19,463 bases of DNA from positions 1-19,463 of the forward strand of contig JADFAP010000009.1 of NCBI GenBank assembly GCA_015121965.1, given 5' to 3'. The translations under genes were made by a program, and so were the position numbers. Origin of the DNA: Candidatus Acidifodinimicrobium mancum (GTDB taxonomy: Archaea > Nanobdellota > Nanobdellia > Parvarchaeales > Parvarchaeaceae). Of the stretch, positions 14,070 through 19,463 are shown one piece after another. How positions within the stretch are numbered: position 1 is the first letter of the stretch; every line of letters starts with the position of its first letter. Under the pieces are notes generated by a model that saw nothing but the letters and a program-made list of their open reading frames with translations, was not told where the DNA came from and did not search any database.

Positions 14070-15551
14070 ATGCACAAGTCACTAGTTGCAGCTATAGATC
14101 AGGGAACCACTGGTACAAGATGCGCCGTATTCAACAGCTCCGGAAAAATGATAGGTTGGGCTTACAAGAAGCACAAGCAGATTTATCCAAAGGAGAAATT
14201 TGTAGAGCATGATCCGATTGAGATACTCAACAACGCAAGGTTTGTGCTTAGGCAGGCTGTAAAAAATGCGAAGGCAGAGCCTAAAGACATAGCTTCAATA
14301 GGAATAACTAACCAGCGAGAGACAGTAGTGGCGTGGAACAGGCGTACTGGAAAGCCTTTTTACAACGCGATTGTCTGGCAAGATACTAGGACAGATAGGT
14401 ATATCTCTAAAATTAATGGGGGAGAATTAGCTGAGTATATAAGAAGTAAGACAGGTTTGAAAATCAGCACATATTTCTCTGCTCCGAAGATTAGATGGTT
14501 GATGGACAACAATGTTAAATTCAAGGAAGCATTGAAAAGCGGCGAAGCGATGGTTGGGAACATTGACAGCTGGTTGATTTGGAATTTGACTGGAGGTGAG
14601 AGCTTTCGTACTGATTATACCAACGCTTCTAGGACCATGTTGATGGACCTTGAAAAGCGCAGATGGGATAAAGATCTACTGAATTTCTTCGGCATATCTG
14701 AAGGCAGCTTGCCGGAGATAGTTTCATCCTTATCAAAAGAAGGTTTCGGCAAACTGAAGGAGAAAGGCTTTCAGAACACAGTAATAAATTCTGACTTAGG
14801 TGATCAGCAGGCTGCACTATTTGGAGAGAGATGCTTTTCGGAGGGGGACACAAAGATCACCTACGGGACAGGCAGCTTCATACTGCAAAACGTGGGAAAA
14901 AAGGTAAGCAAAGGCACAAGTAAGCTGATATCAACCTGCGCTTATGGCAATGTCGATGGAACCTGCAATTACGCCCTCGAAGGCTCAACAAGGATTGCGG
15001 GAAATATATTTGGATGGCTTATCAATAAGATGAAGATGTTCAAGTCTATCAAAGAAATAGAATCTTACTTTGACAGCGATTATGAATCGTCTGTTTACTT
15101 TGTGCCTGCTTTTGGCGGGCTTCTTGCGCCCTATTGGGATGCATCAGCTAGGGGCTTGATAATCGGGCTCAGTGACAATTCAAGTAAGAAAGACATAGTG
15201 AAGTCAGCTTATGAAGCAGTCTGCATGCAGGTAAGCGACATCTTTGACCTTCTAAAGCCAGTAAAGAATGAGATAAAAGTTGACGGAGGTGTTTCTAGGA
15301 ACGACCATATAATGCAAATGCAGGCTGACCTACTTGGTAGAAAATTACTGAGGTCCGAGATGCAGGAGGCAACTGCATTTGGTTCAGCTATATCGGCAGG
15401 ATTTTCTGCAGGTATCTGGTCTTTCGAAGAGATTAAAAAGTTTTATAGTAGAGGAAAAATATTCTATCCAAAACAAAATGGAAAAGATATAAACAGAAGA
15501 AAAGTTTACTGGAAAAAGGCAGTTGAAAGAGCCCTCAATTGGTTGAATTGA
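14070..15551 (+). CDS. glpK: Glycerol kinase
   Basis: GlpK phosphorylates glycerol with ATP to sn-glycerol 3-phosphate in the cytosol. The 493-aa length is normal for the FGGY kinase family. The N-terminal phosphate-binding loop is AAIDQGTTGTR (7-17), followed by SIGITNQRETVVAWNRRTGKP and the WQDTRTDR segment typical of glycerol kinases. Later come YTNASRTMLMDL, LGDQQAALFGE, the ITYGTGSF adenosine-side loop, VPAFGGLLAPYWDASARGLIIGL, and the conserved VDGGVSRNDHIMQMQADLLG. All signatures are complete, so it should be active. It has its own leaderless TATA box. An MFS transporter follows 72 nt later on the same strand and may be functionally linked. No glycerol 3-phosphate dehydrogenase is visible in the window, so whether the product goes to glycolysis or to lipid synthesis is open. 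Confidence 0.95.
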   Translation: MHKSLVAAIDQGTTGTRCAVFNSSGKMIGWAYKKHKQIYPKEKFVEHDPIEILNNARFVLRQAVKNAKAEPKDIASIGITNQRETVVAWNRRTGKPFYNAIVWQDTRTDRYISKINGGELAEYIRSKTGLKISTYFSAPKIRWLMDNNVKFKEALKSGEAMVGNIDSWLIWNLTGGESFRTDYTNASRTMLMDLEKRRWDKDLLNFFGISEGSLPEIVSSLSKEGFGKLKEKGFQNTVINSDLGDQQAALFGERCFSEGDTKITYGTGSFILQNVGKKVSKGTSKLISTCAYGNVDGTCNYALEGSTRIAGNIFGWLINKMKMFKSIKEIESYFDSDYESSVYFVPAFGGLLAPYWDASARGLIIGLSDNSSKKDIVKSAYEAVCMQVSDIFDLLKPVKNEIKVDGGVSRNDHIMQMQADLLGRKLLRSEMQEATAFGSAISAGFSAGIWSFEEIKKFYSRGKIFYPKQNGKDINRRKVYWKKAVERALNWLN

Positions 15552-15593
15552 ATAGTATTACAGTAAAGTGGGTAAAACCTTCAGAAATATACA

Positions 15594-15601
15594 TTTAAAT
15601 A
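15594..15601 (+). promoter_or_regulatory. TATA box for MFS transporter gene
   Basis: tttaaata is centred 26.5 nt before the ATG at 15624, which favours that start over the TTG at 15612. Confidence 0.6.
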
Positions 15602-15623
15602 TAATAAACTCTTGACATTTTAC

Positions 15624-17042
15624 ATGCAAAAGCCACAGGAAGAAACGACTTATGTACCAAAGCGTTCGGTTGTGACGACACTTTCTGCAATGGGTTATTT
15701 CTTGGATGGTTATGACTTAAGCGTTATTTCTGTTTTTACACTCGTTTTAGTCACGTATAAGATATTCCAGTATTCAGCTTTCACTGAATCCTTTGTAACG
15801 GGCGCAGCGCTCCTAGGTGCATTCGTCGGGGCCGTCGTGTTTGGGCACTACGCTGATAGGATAGGAAGACGTTACCTATATATTTTTGATCTTGTATTCT
15901 TTGCAGTCTTTGCGATTTTATCTGCATTTTCCACCAACATAATAGAGATGATAATATTCAGATTCTTCCTCGGGTGGGGAGTCGGTGCTGACTACGCGTT
16001 AAGTCCTGTTTACACTACAGAGATGTACCCTAATAAGAAGAGGGGTGCTGGTTATGGGTGGGTTTGGACATTTTGGAGCATCGGGGCAGCAAGTGCCTTC
16101 TTAATTGGTTATGCTATATTCCTTGTTAATCCTTTGGTAAGTTGGAGATGGGCATTAGGTCTTGGTGCTATCCCTGCTGTAATAACGGTGATCCTAAGGA
16201 CTAGAATGCCTGAATCTGCAAGATGGAGAATCATTGATAAGGGTAAGCAGATGGACAAGAGTGTTCGTGTGGTTGCTCAGAAGATAGGTATTACAGCTCA
16301 AGATGTTAAGGCGATTTTAGCTGAGAGAGAAAGGCAGGCTAAGATAGCAGCTGGTTCATCATTAGCATTGTTCAAGGGAGAATATGGTAAGCGTACAGCC
16401 ATAGTCTGGACACAGTGGATAGTGTATGATATTGCAGGTTATGGAATTGGTCTCTATTCCCCACTAATTGCTAAGAGCTTTGGTTTCAGCGGCGCGGCTT
16501 CTCTTCTTCTTTCGTTCGTTTGGTACATGCCATTCGGTTTCTTAGGGGCTTTGGGAGCTGTGCTTCTTAATGACAGGCTTGGAAGGAGAACGCTGCAAGC
16601 ATTGGGATTCTTTGGTATGTTCCTCGCGATGATATTCTTCTACCTTGCGTCAACTGCAGCTGCTGCATTCACTTTAGGCTTCGGCATAACTGCGTTCATA
16701 CTCGATTACTTCTTAGGCAATCTTGGCCCTGGTAACACTATGGGTCTATATGCGATAGAACTGTTGCCTACTAAATTAAGGTCATCTTCAATGGGCAACG
16801 CAACTGGAATAACCAGAATCGTTTCGTTCCTGTCAGCTTTTCTGTTCCCTTACGTTACATTAATGCTAGGTAAATCCTCATTCTTCCTTATATTGCTGAT
16901 ACTGATGCTTTTCGCTTTCTTGTTCACAATATTCTTCACACCAGAAACAAAGAACTTAACGCTCGAGGAGATAGCAATAGCCTCTTACAAGCATGTACAC
17001 GGCATACCTAAGCTGGTTTTGCCTTCTAAGAAAAGGCAGTAG
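15624..17042 (+). CDS. MFS transporter, sugar-porter/PHS-like
   Basis: The 472-aa protein is a 12-helix major facilitator. The first helix has MGYFLDGYDLSVISV, an Asp pair as in phosphate:H+ (PHS) and aromatic-acid symporters. The loop between helices 2 and 3 has motif A GHYADRIGRR (74-83), and helix 4 has RFFLGWGVGADYALSPVY. MPESARW after helix 6 and the terminal PETKNLTLEEI match sugar-porter signatures. The second-half motif A copy is NDRLGRRTLQALG. The substrate is therefore uncertain among sugars, phosphate and organic acids. Its position after glpK makes a role in carbon or glycerol-related uptake possible but unproven. The ATG at 15624 fits the TATA box; an upstream TTG at 15612 would add four residues. 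A hairpin plus T-run follows the stop. Confidence 0.9.
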   Translation: MQKPQEETTYVPKRSVVTTLSAMGYFLDGYDLSVISVFTLVLVTYKIFQYSAFTESFVTGAALLGAFVGAVVFGHYADRIGRRYLYIFDLVFFAVFAILSAFSTNIIEMIIFRFFLGWGVGADYALSPVYTTEMYPNKKRGAGYGWVWTFWSIGAASAFLIGYAIFLVNPLVSWRWALGLGAIPAVITVILRTRMPESARWRIIDKGKQMDKSVRVVAQKIGITAQDVKAILAERERQAKIAAGSSLALFKGEYGKRTAIVWTQWIVYDIAGYGIGLYSPLIAKSFGFSGAASLLLSFVWYMPFGFLGALGAVLLNDRLGRRTLQALGFFGMFLAMIFFYLASTAAAAFTLGFGITAFILDYFLGNLGPGNTMGLYAIELLPTKLRSSSMGNATGITRIVSFLSAFLFPYVTLMLGKSSFFLILLILMLFAFLFTIFFTPETKNLTLEEIAIASYKHVHGIPKLVLPSKKRQ

Positions 17043-17063
17043 ACTACATTGATTTTAGGATGA

Positions 17064-17092
17064 AAGCTTCGACGCTTGCGATTTATTTTTTT
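17064..17092 (+). terminator. Possible terminator after MFS gene
   Basis: A short hairpin aagc-ttcgac-gctt (17064-17077) is followed by a T-rich run (17082-17092), 22 nt after the MFS stop codon. The stem is only 4 bp, so the T-run, the usual archaeal termination signal, is the stronger part. The rest of the gap to 17187 shows nothing I can name. Confidence 0.4.
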
Positions 17093-17187
17093 AGTTAACC
17101 TCTACCTTTGTAAATTCTGATCTACGGTGATGCTTACTTTAAGTACTAGAAAGAGGAAATCTCAGTATGGTGTCAAGTGCAAAGCCG

Positions 17188-17805
17188 TCATATTATTAAG
17201 CCGAGTCTAATCCACTCGCTTATCTCCTCTTTGTATCTATCCTTCTCCCCCTTATCTACATTTTTAATTTTTTTAATTAAATCTGATGTTAAGCTCGTTA
17301 TCTTTGAGTTATCAGAGGCTTCATTCAAGATATCTATTATTGCCGCAGCTTCGTTTGCGTACTGATCTAGCTTATCCAGCCAGAATTCTGGAAGTTTGTA
17401 GCTTATTAGTGAGCGAAGAATATACGTTAAGGTGGGTACTTTCATATTTCCTAATTCGATTGATTTCCTCCACCTTGTGAACATGGAATTTGGTGGGGGG
17501 AGATATAAGAGAAACTCAAGATAATTTTCCACATTGTTCATCATTTTCTCATCGAAAGTCTCATATTCAATCCCTTCCTCACCAAATATCAGCATCCTCG
17601 GCTGCTTTCCCCTAAGCTCTTCAAGGTTTTTCTTTATGTGCTCAAAGGTTTCTTTGAGCTTATCGTAGTCCCTATTCTCAGGATAAAAAAGTCTATTTCT
17701 GTCAAAATAAAGGTGCTTTATCCCTTGGGCTATATTCGCTCTAAGGAGAAGATCCTTATCTATTTTTTCTAAATCCTGTGTTGGCGCTTTCCTTCTGAAC
17801 AGCAT
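17188..17805 (-). CDS. Unrecognised 205-aa helical cytosolic protein
   Basis: No family is recognised. The protein is highly charged and predicted mostly helical, with no signal peptide or membrane segment. Features include an N-terminal basic start (MLFRRKAPTQDLEKIDKD), a region LLRANIAQGIKHLYFDRNRLFYP (20-42), a Pro-rich break LPPPNSMFTRWRKSIELGN, and a Lys/Glu-rich C-terminus ending in hydrophobic LGLII. It stands alone on the minus strand, convergent with the MFS gene and divergent from the MntA-HepT pair. The ATG at 17805 is supported by an attaaaaa box (17828-17835) centred 26.5 nt upstream. Length and codon continuity make it a real gene; function unknown. Confidence 0.7.
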   Translation of the reverse strand: MLFRRKAPTQDLEKIDKDLLLRANIAQGIKHLYFDRNRLFYPENRDYDKLKETFEHIKKNLEELRGKQPRMLIFGEEGIEYETFDEKMMNNVENYLEFLLYLPPPNSMFTRWRKSIELGNMKVPTLTYILRSLISYKLPEFWLDKLDQYANEAAAIIDILNEASDNSKITSLTSDLIKKIKNVDKGEKDRYKEEISEWIRLGLII

Positions 17806-17827
17806 CTATATAATAAGAGTTTGATTC

Positions 17828-17835
17828 TTTTTAAT
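17828..17835 (-). promoter_or_regulatory. TATA-like box for 205-aa protein gene
   Basis: On the minus strand attaaaaa is centred 26.5 nt before the ATG at 17805. The 258-nt gap 17806-18063 also holds the MntA promoter on the other strand; between them I see only A/T-rich sequence with a weak 5-bp inverted repeat (atgta/tacat near 17884-17910). Confidence 0.45.
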
Positions 17836-18033
17836 CCTTTGCTATATAATTTAATAGTATCATGTTGGAGACAGATAAATAATGTACAATGTTATTATAC
17901 ATCCTATTTCAAAAAACAACCCCGTTCATAATAATTTTCTGCCGTGTCATCACATGAAAATAGAAGTTTAATATAGCCTTTTTTTCCTTTAGCTATCTTG
18001 TATTAAACTGTACCCTATAATTAGAACTTAAGG

Positions 18034-18041
18034 TATTTATA
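18034..18041 (+). promoter_or_regulatory. TATA box for MntA-HepT operon
   Basis: tatttata is centred 26.5 nt before the ATG at 18064. It lies inside gtatttatac, a short symmetric element, and the surrounding sequence resembles the AbiE-type promoter. Confidence 0.55.
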
Positions 18042-18063
18042 CTAAAAGAACTATATTAATATT

Positions 18064-18576
18064 ATGTCTCAAATTAAGATATATTCAAGGGAGGAAGTTG
18101 ATAAACCTTTCAGAGAAGTAGCAATGGAAAGGTTTGGATATGGCAGGGGTGCTATAAGTAAAGCAGCAGAGGAAGCCTTAATTAGGTGGACAAGTACAAT
18201 ATCCGCAATAAACTCATCCATTGAAAAGATAGTTGAAAAAGCAAAAAAAGACAATAGAATATTAGCGGTCATTCTATTCGGCAGCTATGCCAGAAAAGAG
18301 CCAAGTTTTCGTGATGTTGACGTAGGTCTGTTACTGTATAAATCAGAGGAGTCTTCAAGTGTATATTTTGATTATGCAGCGCTTGTAGGTGGAGAAAATT
18401 ACTTGGATCTTTCTGTAATTAATTCACTTCCAGTTGAAGTTCAAATGAGTGCTTTTGATGATGCCGTAGTTTTATACTCATCTAATGAACCCGCCTTACA
18501 TGATTATACGATAACTTTAATAAAGAAATCGGCAGCGGTAAGACATTTAATTCGGGAGGCACTAGAATCTGTATGA
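18064..18576 (+). CDS. MntA-like nucleotidyltransferase antitoxin with N-terminal extension
   Basis: This 170-aa protein is a minimal nucleotidyltransferase (MNT). MNT antitoxins neutralise HEPN toxins by transferring AMP to a tyrosine near the toxin active site. The catalytic motif is ILFGSYARKEPSFRDVDVGLLL (70-91), with Gly73-Ser74 and metal-binding Asp84 and Asp86. The core domain starts near residue 48. The first 45 residues are an extension beyond the usual minimal protein; the segment RFGYGRGAISKAAEEALIRWT (23-43) resembles N-terminal segments of small archaeal DNA-binding (ribbon-helix-helix-like) proteins. This suggests that the antitoxin also binds its own promoter; that is inference. 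It overlaps the HEPN gene by 4 nt (ATGA at 18573-18576). The TATA box at 18034-18041 supports this start. Confidence 0.85.
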   Translation: MSQIKIYSREEVDKPFREVAMERFGYGRGAISKAAEEALIRWTSTISAINSSIEKIVEKAKKDNRILAVILFGSYARKEPSFRDVDVGLLLYKSEESSSVYFDYAALVGGENYLDLSVINSLPVEVQMSAFDDAVVLYSSNEPALHDYTITLIKKSAAVRHLIREALESV

Positions 18577-19010
18577 ATTCAGAGTCGGTGAAAAATAGAA
18601 TATTAGAGAAATGTCTTGATTTGGAGAGATTCTCAAAGGAGCTTTCTCAGATTCTTCCAAAAACAGTGGAGGAATATCAAAAAAGCGATCTAGTTATTAA
18701 GAGTACGGTTGAGAGGAGGCTTCAGTTGATAAGTGATACAGAGTTAGACATACTCTCTCTCCTTTACAAGGAGTTAAATCTAAAAGTCGTTGGAGAGGAT
18801 TTATCATTGTTATCCATGTTTTCGAATATACTTAAGAACAACGTAATCGAGAAGATTAAAAGACTAAGAGACATGAGAAATAAACTTATCCATGAGTATA
18901 AGAGCGATTTGTTTGACGAAGAAGTTTTCAAAATTGCTACCGAAAACCTGGATGAAAATGATACGATATCAGAGATAAAACATATAGTCAACAGCAAAAT
19001 GGTTGACTGA
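18573..19010 (+). CDS. HepT-like HEPN ribonuclease toxin
   Basis: The 145-aa all-helical protein belongs to the HepT (DUF86) branch of HEPN domains, metal-independent RNases that act as toxins in MNT-HEPN systems. The RX4HXY motif is intact in RDMRNKLIHEY: Arg102, His107 and Tyr109, the last being the residue modified by the partner MNT protein in studied systems. The earlier helix KSTVERRLQLISDTELDILSLL (43-64) is the expected dimerisation/core helix. Length matches HepT. Translation is probably coupled to the MNT gene through the ATGA overlap, and antitoxin-first order matches many known pairs. No separate promoter is visible. Confidence 0.88.
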   Translation: MNSESVKNRILEKCLDLERFSKELSQILPKTVEEYQKSDLVIKSTVERRLQLISDTELDILSLLYKELNLKVVGEDLSLLSMFSNILKNNVIEKIKRLRDMRNKLIHEYKSDLFDEEVFKIATENLDENDTISEIKHIVNSKMVD

Positions 19011-19041
19011 TCTAGAGACTTGTTGTTTGTCCCTGAAAAGC

Positions 19042-19049
19042 TATAAAAG
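19042..19049 (+). promoter_or_regulatory. TATA box for 3'-terminal partial gene
   Basis: tataaaag is centred 25.5 nt before the ATG at 19071, supporting a real leaderless gene that runs off the window. Confidence 0.55.
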
Positions 19050-19070
19050 GCAGTAAAAGCAAGTAATAAT

Positions 19071-19463
19071 ATGTTTTTCTTGCTTAAGTTGGTGCTTGGA
19101 ATAGTGATAGGGCTGATCGCTCTCGCTGCAATAGGCTTCGTGGCTTTGAGCATAATCTTTCCGCCGTTCAGCAGCCTAGCATTTAAGACAATTTCATCAT
19201 TTTTTGCAAGTCCTTCAGGCAACAATACCTTCACTTCTGGCGTTTTGAATTTCAGCTACCCTCAGAATTGGATAGAAATTAATCCATCCAGCATAACTAG
19301 CTCTTTTGCAAAGACGTTGAATGCAACAACGCTGCAGAATGTCTCTGATATGCAGATATTGATACCTGCGTCTTCGATGTTTTCATTGATGCGAGAAGGC
19401 CCATCACTGATATCCTCAATTTCGTCCAAGAATATCAATCTATCAAAGTTAGCGTCCACTTTA
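19071..19463 (+). CDS. Partial membrane-anchored extracellular protein (PsbP-like?)
   Basis: The reading frame from the ATG at 19071 stays open for 131 codons to the end of the window, so the C-terminus is missing. The protein begins MFFLLKLVLGIVIGLIALAA, a long uncleaved-looking hydrophobic N-terminal helix (about residues 3-32), followed by a Ser/Thr/Asn-rich outside region. The segment GVLNFSYPQNWIEINPSS (about 58-75) resembles the 'F-x-Y-P-x-x-W' opening of PsbP-like domains found in archaeal and bacterial surface proteins. That resemblance is a pattern match only. The start is backed by a TATA box 25.5 nt upstream. It is separated from hepT by 60 nt and has its own promoter, so it is not part of the TA operon. 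Confidence 0.65.
   Translation, partial: MFFLLKLVLGIVIGLIALAAIGFVALSIIFPPFSSLAFKTISSFFASPSGNNTFTSGVLNFSYPQNWIEINPSSITSSFAKTLNATTLQNVSDMQILIPASSMFSLMREGPSLISSISSKNINLSKLASTL

Noticed and set aside
17057..17140. C/D-box-like motifs (aggatga, ctga, gtgatgc) after the MFS gene.
   Set aside because: Boxes carry mismatches and the spacing is too long for a C/D guide RNA; a terminal D box is missing.
18764..19234. Antisense 156-codon frame across hepT and the start of the terminal gene.
   Set aside because: It runs over the conserved HEPN motif and a leaderless promoter on the other strand and has no recognisable domain.
1..19463. CRISPR arrays, insertion sequences and rRNA genes.
   Set aside because: No regularly spaced repeats, transposase motifs, terminal inverted repeats or conserved rRNA stretches were seen on either strand.

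Overview
The window looks archaeal. Most genes have an A/T-rich TATA-like box centred about 25-30 nt before the start codon, the geometry of leaderless archaeal transcripts, and no convincing Shine-Dalgarno sequences were seen. The tRNA gene has no encoded CCA. Gene content (GrpE-DnaK-DnaJ without the Gram-negative DnaK insertion, two glucan hydrolases, GT4/GT2 glycosyltransferases, several small toxin-antitoxin genes) and tight packing would suit a small-genome archaeon such as a DPANN/Micrarchaeota-type lineage or a Thermoplasmata relative. That placement is inference and was not tested by any search.

Layout. (1) 38-2237, minus strand: a glycogen-debranching-type amylo-1,6-glucosidase and a small two-helix membrane protein. 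(2) 2416-6287, plus strand: a chaperone block with a SecB-like protein, GrpE and DnaK (4-nt overlap), then a class A DnaJ. (3) 6289-8201: a GT4 glycosyltransferase directly behind dnaJ and a convergent GT2 glycosyltransferase whose stop codon overlaps that of the GT4 gene. (4) 8336-9751: a secreted/membrane-anchored beta-rich surface protein. (5) 9769-9841: tRNA-Asp(GUC). (6) 9876-11064, minus strand: an AbiE-type toxin-antitoxin pair with the toxin gene first and a strong inverted repeat at its promoter. (7) 11241-12206: an unrecognised 321-aa protein. (8) 12244-17042, plus strand: a GH15 glucoamylase/trehalase, glycerol kinase and an MFS transporter, each with its own TATA box. (9) 17188-17805, minus strand: an unrecognised 205-aa protein. 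(10) 18064-19010: an MntA-HepT (MNT-HEPN) toxin-antitoxin pair in which the MNT protein carries an N-terminal DNA-binding-like extension. (11) From 19071 a membrane-anchored protein runs off the window end.

How they may work together: the two glycoside hydrolases could release glucose (or split trehalose) from internal or scavenged glucans. GlpK makes glycerol 3-phosphate, a route into glycolysis or, in archaea, possibly membrane lipid precursors. The MFS protein could import a small solute. The chaperone block shows shared promoter motifs. The window holds two nucleotidyltransferase-based TA modules of different families. No gap without a gene exceeds 300 nt; the largest (17806-18063, 258 nt) holds divergent promoters and nothing else that I can name.
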